From: Tribonema minus
Taxonomy: Eukaryota > Sar > Xanthophyceae > Tribonematales > Tribonemataceae
Length of the DNA stretch: 64,000 nt
Reading direction: 5' to 3'
NCBI GenBank assembly: GCA_017506865.1
Contig: JAFCMP010000112.1
Coordinates: forward strand, 1,240,001 to 1,304,000
This document shows, piece by piece, positions 19,124 to 27,576 of this stretch. Made by a program: the position numbers and the translations under genes. Numbering within the stretch: position 1 is the stretch's first letter; each line of letters opens with the position of its first letter. The notes under the pieces were generated by a model. It ran no database searches and was not told the DNA's origin. It saw only the letters and a list, made by a program, of their open reading frames with translations.

Positions 19124-21772
19124 CTAATATACATTCACGGTCACCCTCTGGCCGTCCATAATCAACGTGTCGCCATGCGAGTATACCTCGCCATCAATTG
19201 TCACTGTGTTGAGCGTCTTGTCGTATGTCACCGTCTTGCTGGTGTTGTCACTGAATGTCATGGTAGTGCTCTGATTGGTCACGCCGCTCTCATCGAACGG
19301 GATGTAAACACTGTCATTCTTGGCCTTGATGTCCACGGTGCCGTTCACGTGCGCAATCTGAGGGGTGAGAGTCTTGGCGCCACCGCCAACTGTAGCAGTG
19401 GTGATGATTCTGTCACCAGTGGCGAATGCTGAAGTAACTAGGGATGCGACGCTGACAGTCGTAGTGGAAACATTCTCGAGGTACTTGATGTCATACAGAG
19501 GCGCTGCGTATGCCGCATTGACGTTCCTGAAAGCCTCCTTGGTGAAGTTGCCAATGGAGTTCACTTGTGTGTGTCCCACAGCAGTGTACCTCTCAGTGTA
19601 GGGTGCGGTGCCCGTCGTTGAGGAGTACAGTTTAATCGTGTAGTACGAGTCAGGCACGAGGTTTCTGATGATCCTGGTGGTAGTATCTGAAAGATCGGTG
19701 ATCCAAGTTTCTGTTAGGTCGCCACTCTTGAGGTATGACAGCTGAAACGACTTCTCACCCTTGATGCGTGACCACGTCGCATTGATGGCGACAGGCGTAC
19801 ATGTGAGAATGAGTCCGGCAGTAGGTTGTGCTAGTCGTACCGATGTGGTGATGCTGTTGTTGTCGTAGCCACGTGCAGTTACAGTGTAGGTCCCGGCTGG
19901 CAAGCCTGTTCTTGTGCTTGTAGTGACGGACGAGGAGTCTGCCCAAGTGTACGTGAATGGTGGGAGTCCGGAGACCACGTTGGCTACTGTGACGGATCCG
20001 TCATACGACCCGTACTTAGTGGGGTGTGTCAGCGTGAATTGCACGATAAATGGCGCGACTGAAACTGTTTCTACGAGAGCGACTGGCGCCGGCTTATAAC
20101 CGTAGGTCCATTGCACTTGGCTCACGGAGCCTGCAAAGATGCCGTTGTAGTAGCTGAAATTCTGGCTCCCCAGTCTCCAGGTACTCGAAATCGTCGGTCT
20201 GGTGGAAGTGAAGGTCACTGTTGAAGTCAGCACGCCGTTCTCGTACACACTGACTGATGTTGGCGTAAGAACGCACCACACATGCACCCACGCATTCAGT
20301 TTCGCTGTGGATATCTGCGTGTGACTGGAGGGGACGATGTTGGCCCCGCCTGTGTATATGTAAGTGGTGTACACGCCGGCGTTGTACCTCAGAAGCATGG
20401 ATGGGTCTGTCGAAGAACCCAGCGACATGAGAGGCACGTCCGCCGCGCTCCAATTGAAGAAGCCCCCGAAACTTATCGTGCCTATTGCGGGTGTCAGGTA
20501 AAGGGCCGACGAGGTGGTCAGAGTGACATACTTGGTGCTGGGGATCACCAGTGCGTTTGACCCAGACACCCTCGTGATGTACGATGGGGTCTGACCGAGT
20601 GTGGTCGAAGCGTTAGAGATCGCAGTAGCGGCAGGTCCTGTGCCGCTGACAACATTGTTGAACAACATGTAGTTCAGCACAGATGCGGCAACGTATGGAC
20701 TGTACGCGATGGTGAGCGTTTTGGTGATCGTGGATGAGTTTGACGCCGTCAGCAGGTAGCTGGCGGCAGGTTGAGAGATGGACGTAGTGAAGCCCTTTGT
20801 GGTGTATGCGCTCTGGGAGATTGTGGTGCCTGCTGCGACAGTTGTCCAAGTGCAGATGTACAGTTGTGCTGGGCTTCCGCCTGCCACCGTAGCGTATGCA
20901 GTGCCGCATACGACGGCGTCGTCCGTGGTGCCAAACGAGCTGAATTCAAATGGCTCCGATACACTGTAAACGCACTTGGCAACTCTGCTGCTCGAGTCTG
21001 TGGCTGTCAGGACGTAAAGTCCACTTGCCAGCGATGATTTTGCGGCAGCAGTGGTGGTGACTGTAGCAGGGCCTGTCCATGAATATGTGAGCCCTGAACC
21101 GGTTACAGAGGTGGCGCCGATGGCACCGGTGGATGCACCTCTGGTGGACACATTCGTAACGGAGCCCAGTGCAGTCACGCTGGGGCCATTGTAAACGCCA
21201 GGTCCAAAGTTGGACGTGTATTTGGCGCTTTTGGTGTACATGACATCATTGTAGTACGTGCCCCCCGAGAAACCGCTGAGTGAAAAGAAAGAGGAAAGCA
21301 TGAATGTGGTGGCACTAGAGAACTGCGCCACCATGAAACCATCTTGGAATATCTTGGTGCTGCTGGCAGAGGCATTCGCTACGATAGCATAATGGTGCCA
21401 ATCCGACAGTGACTGTGGCAGGTACTTGGTAGTTGAGTTTGTCAGCATAGGGCTAAGGGCTGCACCCTGAACCACGACATAACTGATGCCATTTGACACC
21501 TGAAACGAAGCGGATGAAGAAGAGCTGTTGTCATTGATGTTGGTGACATTTCCGCTGGTGCGCATCCAGTACTCAATCGTCCAAGAAGTTGGATTTGATG
21601 TACCAATAGTGAACTGCGCCTCATTCGATGCAGTACAGTACAGAGCATTAGTGTATGCGCCGAGCGAAGGCGACGATGCCGCGACAGAAGGTGTGCCTGA
21701 CAGAGTACAGGATGCAGTATTCCTGGTGGGAGTCGTGTTGGTGCCGAAGGTAAACAAAGAGTCCAACGACAT
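19124..21772 (-). CDS. LamG/Fn3-like fibre or adhesin protein, 882 aa
   Basis: Start taken at ATG 21772 (MSLDSLFTFGTN); the frame is open upstream to 21934 but that part is unlike the rest. Two LamG/concanavalin-type domains are visible: one near residues 45-200 with TSWTIEYWMRTS and DWHHYAIVANAS, another in the middle with GTISFGGFFNWS and WVHVWCVLTPTSVSVYENG. SprB-like repeats (GLYVLTATDSSS, GLPAGTYTVTARGYD) alternate with them, and an Fn3-like segment follows (NLVPDSYYTIKLYSSTTG). The C-terminus is beta-rich (DGEVYSHGDTLIMDGQRVTV). Such mosaics occur in fibre and surface proteins of algal giant viruses and Polinton-like viruses, so carbohydrate binding at a particle or cell surface is the likely role. 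No signal peptide is clear. Confidence 0.7.
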   Translation of the reverse strand: MSLDSLFTFGTNTTPTRNTASCTLSGTPSVAASSPSLGAYTNALYCTASNEAQFTIGTSNPTSWTIEYWMRTSGNVTNINDNSSSSSASFQVSNGISYVVVQGAALSPMLTNSTTKYLPQSLSDWHHYAIVANASASSTKIFQDGFMVAQFSSATTFMLSSFFSLSGFSGGTYYNDVMYTKSAKYTSNFGPGVYNGPSVTALGSVTNVSTRGASTGAIGATSVTGSGLTYSWTGPATVTTTAAAKSSLASGLYVLTATDSSSRVAKCVYSVSEPFEFSSFGTTDDAVVCGTAYATVAGGSPAQLYICTWTTVAAGTTISQSAYTTKGFTTSISQPAASYLLTASNSSTITKTLTIAYSPYVAASVLNYMLFNNVVSGTGPAATAISNASTTLGQTPSYITRVSGSNALVIPSTKYVTLTTSSALYLTPAIGTISFGGFFNWSAADVPLMSLGSSTDPSMLLRYNAGVYTTYIYTGGANIVPSSHTQISTAKLNAWVHVWCVLTPTSVSVYENGVLTSTVTFTSTRPTISSTWRLGSQNFSYYNGIFAGSVSQVQWTYGYKPAPVALVETVSVAPFIVQFTLTHPTKYGSYDGSVTVANVVSGLPPFTYTWADSSSVTTSTRTGLPAGTYTVTARGYDNNSITTSVRLAQPTAGLILTCTPVAINATWSRIKGEKSFQLSYLKSGDLTETWITDLSDTTTRIIRNLVPDSYYTIKLYSSTTGTAPYTERYTAVGHTQVNSIGNFTKEAFRNVNAAYAAPLYDIKYLENVSTTTVSVASLVTSAFATGDRIITTATVGGGAKTLTPQIAHVNGTVDIKAKNDSVYIPFDESGVTNQSTTMTFSDNTSKTVTYDKTLNTVTIDGEVYSHGDTLIMDGQRVTVNVY

Positions 21773-22012
21773 TGGCTTTGCATATTCACAAGCACATATT
21801 TTTTTACTGCACATTCTGAGGTTATCATAACAGTTGTCTTTTGCGTTGTTGGCAATTTGATCTGCATGAAGTATCACCCTGTACATGGAAGTAGTGAAAT
21901 TGAGCTTGTGCCTCATGCTCATACCAACTGACATGCAATATCATGCGTTCTCGATTTCAGCCTACTGTCATACCGCGTTGCAATGCTCCCATGAGTGCTC
22001 AGTAGGAGAGGG

Positions 22013-22382
22013 CCAAATCTGAAAAAATTATTTTTCCAGGATTGGGCGAGGATTTTGGATATACGACAATACTGACAGTTATTTAATTCACCTTAATTAA
22101 TTGAATATTACTGGGAAAAATTCCGAGGGACTTTCAACCAGGCAACTTCCTGATCTTGCTGTGTCTCTCTGTGAGACCATTCCCTACAGAGATAGAAAAA
22201 AATCATTGCAGTCAAAAAAATTCACAAAGCTTGGCATAGTGTAGGGGTTCGTATTTTGAGATTTCACCTCACGTGTGGCACAGACAGAAGTGTTGGCGAC
22301 AAGAGACATGCCCTCAAGTTGAAGTAGATGCACTACAGGGCTTGAAGTTGTGCACGCTGTTCTTCGCAAGTTGAGAGCTCCT
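22013..22382 (+). repeat. Repeat core, left copy 1
   Basis: AT-rich core beginning AAATCTGAAAAAATTATTTTTCC and including GACAGTTATTTAATTCACCTTAATTAATTG and CCTACAGAGATAGAAAAAA. It recurs in direct orientation at 22670-22945 and inverted at 52166-52528 and 53256-53510. The tail (CCTCAAGTTGAAGTAGATGCAC onward) is shared with the copy at 52166. Confidence 0.85.
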
Positions 22383-22590
22383 TGCAAGTGCTCTCTGCAA
22401 GTTGAGAGCTCTTTGCATGTGCTCTTTGCATGTGCTCTTTGCAAGTTAAGAGCTCTTCACAAGTGCTCTTCGCAAGTTGAGAGCTCTTTGCAAGTGCTCT
22501 TCGCAAGTGCTCTTTGCATGCGCTCTTTGCAAGTGCTCTTTGCAAGTGCTCTTTGCAAGTGCTCTTCGCAAGTACTCTTTGTGCTATGTG
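22345..22590 (-). repeat. Dodecamer array GCTCTTYGCAAG, left
   Basis: About twenty contiguous copies of a 12-base unit, GTGCTCTTTGCA / GTGCTCTTCGCA, often arranged as 24-base pairs, interspersed with TTGAGAGCTCTT. Its reverse complement forms arrays at 38990-39270 and 51757-52160 and shorter ones at 36095-36135 and 53590-53685. All six frames read as low-complexity peptide, so ORFs here are not genes. Confidence 0.85.
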
Positions 22591-22669
22591 ACACGCAGCA
22601 GCCTAAAAAGTGCTTCATTTTCCTCCCGAGTAACTTGTCAGTCTACATAACTACCCGAACCTCATTGTA

Positions 22670-22945
22670 ACGACCCGATAAATCTGAAAAATTTATTTTT
22701 CCAGGATTGGGCGAGGATTTTGGATATACGACAATACTGACAGTTATTTAATTCACCTTAATTTATTGAATACTACTGGAAAAAATTCCGAGGGACTTTC
22801 AACCAGGCAACTTCCTGATCTTGCTGTCTCTCTCCGTGAGACTATTCCCTACAGAGATCAAAAAAATTCATTGCAGTAATAAAAATTCACAAAATTTTGG
22901 ATAGAGTAGGGGTTTGCACTTTGACAAATTTCAACATTGTAGCAC
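22670..22945 (+). repeat. Repeat core, left copy 2
   Basis: Second direct copy of the AT-rich core, preceded by the link TCCCGAGTAACTTGTCAGTC..ACTACCCGAACCTCATTGTAACGACCCGATAAATC. Link plus core match the inverted copy at 53256-53585. Confidence 0.85.
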
Positions 22946-23098
22946 AGTCCTGCTGTAGAGGCATATGCTAAATCACACAAGATTGCACAATTTCTGTACC
23001 ACGCAGGTGTCTCTGGAGATCTGTGCAAGCACTACAACCCGGGCACCAACACATCAATCAAGCATGCGTCAATGTATATGATGTGTGTGTACACCGTG

Positions 23099-23110
23099 TT
23101 TTTTTATATT
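23099..23110 (+). promoter_or_regulatory. T-run/ATAT promoter-like motif
   Basis: Seven T followed by ATATT end 22 bases before ATG 23133. The same element at the same distance precedes the genes at 25837 and 26592. Confidence 0.5.
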
Positions 23111-23132
23111 GTACTTTCTGCAAGTGCTCGTC

Positions 23133-23624
23133 ATGTCGGACTCGATTCGACGCCAAGAGCTCGAAGACGTACTCAAGGCACAGGGACTGGACCTCAGATC
23201 TGATTCCGCCCTGTGTAGAGCGTACATATGTGGCTCGCTTGACTCATTTTATACTCCGGAGCTCATCGCTTTCATATGTGGCGTTCACAAGTATCTTTAC
23301 GAATACACTGACTACGCTCAAAAGTGCGCCGAGATTCTGCCTCGTGTAGCGCGAATGCTTGCCCCGGCCCTGGGTGGTTACGAAAACGCGTTAGTTTACA
23401 CCAAGAAGTACGAAACACCGATGCTCAAAGCAGAGAGTCTGGCGAAGTTCGGCTTACCAAGCACATGGCCGTGGCTGCCTGACGACACGCTCATCACGTC
23501 AACCTTCACAGTCGATACAGCGATTGCCAATCATCCGACTCAGCCTTCAAGCAAGAGAAATATGCCGCCAAGACCTTTCGTAAAACACCGTCCGCGTGAA
23601 CTTGAAAAATTGAACTTTTCATGA
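23133..23624 (+). CDS. Hypothetical protein, 163 aa (virus-like compact gene)
   Basis: Intronless ORF from ATG 23133 (MSDSIRRQELEDVLKAQG), chosen because the T-run/ATAT motif lies 22 bases upstream. The N-terminal half is helical with regularly spaced Leu/Tyr (DYAQKCAEILPRVARMLAPA); the C-terminus is basic and Pro-rich (NMPPRPFVKHRPRELEK). I do not recognise a family. It is the first gene inside the repeat-bounded segment. Confidence 0.5.
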   Translation: MSDSIRRQELEDVLKAQGLDLRSDSALCRAYICGSLDSFYTPELIAFICGVHKYLYEYTDYAQKCAEILPRVARMLAPALGGYENALVYTKKYETPMLKAESLAKFGLPSTWPWLPDDTLITSTFTVDTAIANHPTQPSSKRNMPPRPFVKHRPRELEKLNFS

Positions 23625-23712
23625 TAAACTTTTCAATCTTTGGTAAGGCAAGACTTTGTAGTGAGAGAGGCAGCGAGCAGAGCGCTAGAGGAACTGACAG
23701 CAGGCGGCTCAA

Positions 23713-25780
23713 ATGAGTGCTGCAGGAGAACAGGACGGTTCTGGCGGTGGTGCAGCCGCAATAGGTGAGCAGGACCGGCACAATTGATCGGGATCAAACT
23801 GGTGGTTGGGAGGCGACACCACCAGGGCACCACCATGTGCTGGTGCTGCTGCCGCTTAGGCTGTATACGGCACCACATTAGCGCCTCTCATGTAGCCTGC
23901 CTTGCACCACCCCAGCCATTGATAGCATTTGCTCCATTGAGCCCATTGCTGCAAAACTTGAGTTGCGCTTCCCGCTTGCAGGCGGGTGGCAGATGTATTG
24001 CCATGATGCGAGGGATGATGGAGTGAGTTTTCGCAGCCACCCAGCGTTACCCACTTGCAGCAATAACGAAGCATGCCAGCTTCCAAACAGCACCTGGCTC
24101 AATTGAGCCAATTGTATCAATCGCTGCCTTTCGCAGGCGTCCGTGCCATCCAGGACATCGCCATGATCAAAGAGCACCTGAATGCAGTGACAGTGGCACT
24201 CAAAAGGAGACAACAACTCCAGGCAGATCTCGACAAAAACAACAAGCAGCTACTGACGAACTTGCAGCTATCTTGCAACAAGTGTCCTGATTCAAAGAAG
24301 CCTGTGCCTTTGAGCAAGGATGTCTGCATCGACTTCATCATACGAGGCCTCACAATCGACGATACGGACACTGCGTCCAAGATCCGCAACGTTCACAAGC
24401 TCTTGGCCACCGCCATCAAGGAGTGCGCGGACGCATCGGCGGTTACGTCGACGTCAGGGGTGGCGCTCACCTGTGGGCTGCTGTCATTGGACGGGGGGCT
24501 GGCACTACACGCGGCCAATGCATTCATTGACGCGGATCAGCTTGACTTCATGCAGAAGGCGTTCTGCTCACAGCAGGTGCTGAACGACCAACAGGTTAGT
24601 CACCACTGCTTGTGAGGCTGCAGGAGCTGCGTCACGCACCATGTACAAACTCGACACCATTCTTACACTGGCGGTGCTGCTCGCTTTGTACCTCTCAGGT
24701 ACAAGAACCTGTCATTGCGGCACGGGATGTGGCGGCGCGAGCCATCCGCGATGCCGCGCTGGCACGGGCGGCAGTACGGCAAGAGCTGAAGGCTCAGCTC
24801 GCAGAAGCATCATCACAGCGGAGCTCTCCAGCTCCGAGCGAAACACCTGCCGCTGCCGTTGCGGCACCACAGGCACCAGCGGCACCTGCGGCACCAGCGG
24901 CACCACAGGCACCTGCGGCACCAGCGGCACCTGCGGCACCAGCGGCACCACAGGCACCAGCGGCACAAAAACCAACACCTAGGACACCTTTATCAATTCG
25001 TGGCAAGGGCGTCAAGCGACAACGAGCAGAGATCCAGTATGCCAAGGTAGTTTTGTGAAAGTCAGCTACCTGCAACAAGAATTTGTGCCATGGCACATCA
25101 ATCCATCGACACTTATTGTGCTGCATGTATTATCGTTGCAGGACCCCACCGCCGATGAGGTTGCCATGCTGGACAAGGGCATCACGCAGGAACGGATCTC
25201 CATCATACAGACGGTCATCAACGAAATGGTGAGGCTGACATGCGCGCATCTGTGCCTGTTTACACTTCGGTGAGGCTGACATGCACGCTGACCAACTGCG
25301 CCTGTTTGCATCCACGCATTCGCATTTCAAGTACTGATTACCATGTCTATGTTTGTCCACACCTGCACCTTTCAGTTCAAGGCGCTCTCAGCTGATGTCG
25401 CCATCATCTGCGAACGAACAGCCATGGCAGAAGACTGCATCAAGATCGCCCTGCTGGGCCACTGGGTCAGAGTGATGGAGGGTGGATGCTGGGTTGTTGT
25501 CCAACAGCAGCAATTGCAGAGCATGAATCCGTGGTGCACAGAGCAGCTGTGCGAGACCATGCCGTTCGTTGAGATACCCGACGCACAACAGCTAGTGTTG
25601 CGTCCCACGTGGCTGAATGCAGTCGACAAAGCTCTCGCAAGGGTCCCAGTCAGCGAGCTGCCATCGGCGCCGCCACAGCCCATGGCCACCGACTCGGACT
25701 CTGACTCGGAGGATTCAGACGATCAAATGACTGTGATGGACGTACTAGCAAACATGTTGGCCGAGCACATGGGAAAATGA
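23713..25780 (+). CDS. Spliced gene, unknown 449-aa protein with Ala-Pro repeats and acidic tail
   Basis: Five exons with fully matching phases: 23713-23764, 24137-24594, 24699-25046, 25142-25228, 25376-25780. Donors are GTGAGC, GTTAGT, GTAGTT and GTGAGG; acceptors are CAG. The protein begins MSAAGEQDGSGGG, continues with a helical region (IAMIKEHLNAVTVALKRRQQ) and a CNKC pair, then a Pro-Ala-Pro-Gln repeat made of GCACCAGCG-type units (24840-24970), a basic KGKGVKRQRAE-type patch, and ends with a Ser/Asp-rich tract (DSDSDSEDSDD). Basic patch plus acidic tail suggest a nuclear or nucleic-acid-associated protein, but no family is recognised. The first exon is short and could be preceded by another. 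Confidence 0.55.
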
Positions 25781-25798
25781 AAACGTGTTTCTTTCATC

Positions 25799-25811
25799 TT
25801 TTTTTTTATAT
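25799..25811 (+). promoter_or_regulatory. T-run/ATAT promoter-like motif
   Basis: Nine T followed by ATAT, 25 bases before ATG 25837. It lies just after the stop of the preceding gene (25780), so it marks an independent start of transcription. Confidence 0.5.
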
Positions 25812-25836
25812 GTACAAGTGGATACATCATTGTCAC

Positions 25837-26205
25837 ATGTCTGAGGTGCCCCAACTGTCTCTTCGTGACCTCATTGCCAACCCTTGGTGCACACCTCCTG
25901 CTGGCACACGTGCCATTGAGATCTCCAGTAGGCGCAAGAGACGCTCTTTTCACAGCACCTGCACGCACAGCGATCAAGCAGCGTCGGCAGACTCCAATAC
26001 AGCAAGGCGCTCCATGATGCCTGCCATTTCTGAAATGTCTGTACGCGATGAGCGCAAAGCTCTCCAGGAAATCAGAGCCATGGAAAAGGCACATGTTAAA
26101 GACAGACTCAAATGTAACAACATGCTAGTTGGAGAGTTCGCGTTGAGGTACACTTTAGGACATCACTGCAAGCGTAGAATGAAGAACCGCGTAAAGGACC
26201 CGTGA
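25837..26205 (+). CDS. Hypothetical basic protein, 122 aa
   Basis: Intronless; ATG 25837 (MSEVPQLSLRDLIANPWC) chosen for its distance from the T-run/ATAT motif. The product is Arg/Lys/His-rich, with a C-terminal helical and basic part (VRDERKALQEIRAMEKAHVK; HHCKRRMKNRVKDP). No family is recognised. It is convergent with the membrane protein gene, only three bases from that gene's stop. Confidence 0.45.
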   Translation: MSEVPQLSLRDLIANPWCTPPAGTRAIEISSRRKRRSFHSTCTHSDQAASADSNTARRSMMPAISEMSVRDERKALQEIRAMEKAHVKDRLKCNNMLVGEFALRYTLGHHCKRRMKNRVKDP

Positions 26206-26208
26206 CTA

Positions 26209-26535
26209 TCATAGAACAAACGAACTCAATAGACCGAACATCACATCTGCTAGCGCCACAATGGCGACACTGGATCTGAGCAACCCAGCTACCGTCAAAG
26301 CCAGCATCAGTATAGAACTGACTAGATGCACTTTCTTGCTCCACCAAACATCAGATTTGATCTGGACAGCATTCATAAACACAGCTATGCTCGCGCCCAC
26401 GGCGACTAGCCACCGCGGCGCAAACATTATACCCACTGCGATCATCACTCTCAGAGGAATGCACACCAAGTAAAACAGCGTATGCCGCATATCCGGTGAC
26501 GCGCCCAACCGTTCAATAACACCGCCTTTCATCAT
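26209..26535 (-). CDS. Small multi-pass membrane protein, 108 aa
   Basis: Start at ATG 26535. Three or four hydrophobic segments are visible (MRHTLFYLVCIPLRVMIAVG; WLVAVGASIAVFMNAVQI; VHLVSSILMLALTVAGLL; VAIVALADVMFGLLSSF). The RH..FYLV..P.R start and a WW...VHL segment resemble a small membrane protein that I recall from several large DNA viruses of protists; the match is by memory only. It is divergent from the structural-protein gene at 26592 with a 56-base spacer. Confidence 0.5.
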   Translation of the reverse strand: MMKGGVIERLGASPDMRHTLFYLVCIPLRVMIAVGIMFAPRWLVAVGASIAVFMNAVQIKSDVWWSKKVHLVSSILMLALTVAGLLRSSVAIVALADVMFGLLSSFVL

Positions 26536-26556
26536 ACTGCATGTCTCATTTCAACA

Positions 26557-26569
26557 TTTTTTTTTATAT
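26557..26569 (+). promoter_or_regulatory. T-run/ATAT promoter-like motif
   Basis: Nine T followed by ATAT, 22 bases before ATG 26592, within the 56-base divergent spacer. Confidence 0.5.
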
Positions 26570-26591
26570 CATACTAGTAACTAAGTGCACC

Positions 26592-27458
26592 ATGGCATTC
26601 ACGTCTACACAGAAAACAGAACTACTCTTCAAGAAATTGATTGGTGCTCCTTCAACCAACGAAAATAACGCCTTCTACTCCGAGCCTATCAGGCCCGCCA
26701 GGCCCAGCGTTTTCCAGTCACAATTTTACAGCGAAAGCATCCCCAATGCCGTGCCCACAGAACTGGCAAATGCTTCTACAGACGATCTAGGCAACGCACT
26801 CGACGGTTCTCTCGTAGGCAAAAGTTACCCAAGTGCCGCTGCTCCCGTCATCAAGAAGTACTCCAAAGTCGTTTTGACTGAAGTCGCCGGCTCTAACGGG
26901 GCTGCATACGAAGCGCCGCTTGATGCAACATACGGCCGTGTGCTACAAGACGCCATCCCTTTTAACATGGACTCTAATGGCAGCTACCTGTTTACTCTGT
27001 ACAAGCAGAGCGGTGCTGTTATTCCTGCGGGGAGCGGACAGTGGGTCGTAGACTGTGAGAGTGGCATCGTCAGTTTTTATTCTCTTGGCAGCATCACTGG
27101 TGTTTCAGCATCGCAGCCTCCCTCAATTTCGTTCTACCGTTATGTGGGGGCGAAAGGAGCCCAAACGGCAACACAGACAATAGAGTCTATAAGGTCGCAG
27201 CCAATCGAGTGGACCGCGCCGGATACTTTTGTTGGTGGAGATGTTAACACCACAGGAGACGATCTTGCTGCGATTGTTTTGGATGATAGGAACCTCACCA
27301 CCCTTTCGAACACCACACCTGCGATGTCGTTACAGCTCGGGGGAGACTACGATGGATCATGGCGGCTATGTGTTGTAGGCGGATCGAATACCTCACTTCA
27401 GTTCCAAGTGCGCTCAGGAGGTGTCTGGATATCAAAGTCATCAATGTTTAATCAGTAA
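26592..27458 (+). CDS. Virus-type structural protein (FYRYVG family), 288 aa
   Basis: Intronless from ATG 26592 (MAFTSTQKTELLFKKLIGAP). The N-terminus, an NAFYSEP segment, and the core IPFNMDSNGSYLFTLYKQSG, GSGQWVVDCESGIVSFYS and PPSISFYRYVGAKG form a pattern that I know from structural or tail/fibre-associated proteins of marine phages and of algal large DNA viruses. The C-terminal part (SLQLGGDYDGSWRLCVVGGS) is beta-rich, like fibre heads. A virion structural or attachment role is inferred. It has its own T-run/ATAT motif upstream. Confidence 0.6.
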   Translation: MAFTSTQKTELLFKKLIGAPSTNENNAFYSEPIRPARPSVFQSQFYSESIPNAVPTELANASTDDLGNALDGSLVGKSYPSAAAPVIKKYSKVVLTEVAGSNGAAYEAPLDATYGRVLQDAIPFNMDSNGSYLFTLYKQSGAVIPAGSGQWVVDCESGIVSFYSLGSITGVSASQPPSISFYRYVGAKGAQTATQTIESIRSQPIEWTAPDTFVGGDVNTTGDDLAAIVLDDRNLTTLSNTTPAMSLQLGGDYDGSWRLCVVGGSNTSLQFQVRSGGVWISKSSMFNQ

Positions 27459-27479
27459 ATGCCGATTTTCTGAAAAATA

Positions 27480-27540
27480 TGCTAAATGTCATGAAATTAT
27501 TTTCTATTTATTGAATTAATTATTGGCAAGTGGCCTGCAC
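27480..27540 (+). promoter_or_regulatory. AT-rich island upstream of the Cys-rich repeat gene
   Basis: ATGAAATTATTTTCTATTTATTGAATTAATTATTGG lies 40-85 bases before ATG 27577, in a region otherwise near 50% GC, and is similar to the AT islands before the genes at 17629, 50404 and 57898. Confidence 0.35.
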
Positions 27541-27576
27541 CGTCACTTCACTCTCAACACACCAATCTGCACAACA

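Noticed and set aside
19060-21037. Plus-strand ORFs opposite the LamG gene
   Set aside because: They are antisense shadows of a long frame with recognisable LamG and Fn3 motifs.
22345-22590. Regularly spaced repeats resembling a CRISPR array
   Set aside because: Units are contiguous 12-mers without unique spacers, no cas genes are present, and the DNA is eukaryotic. The same array occurs inside an Hsp70 intron.
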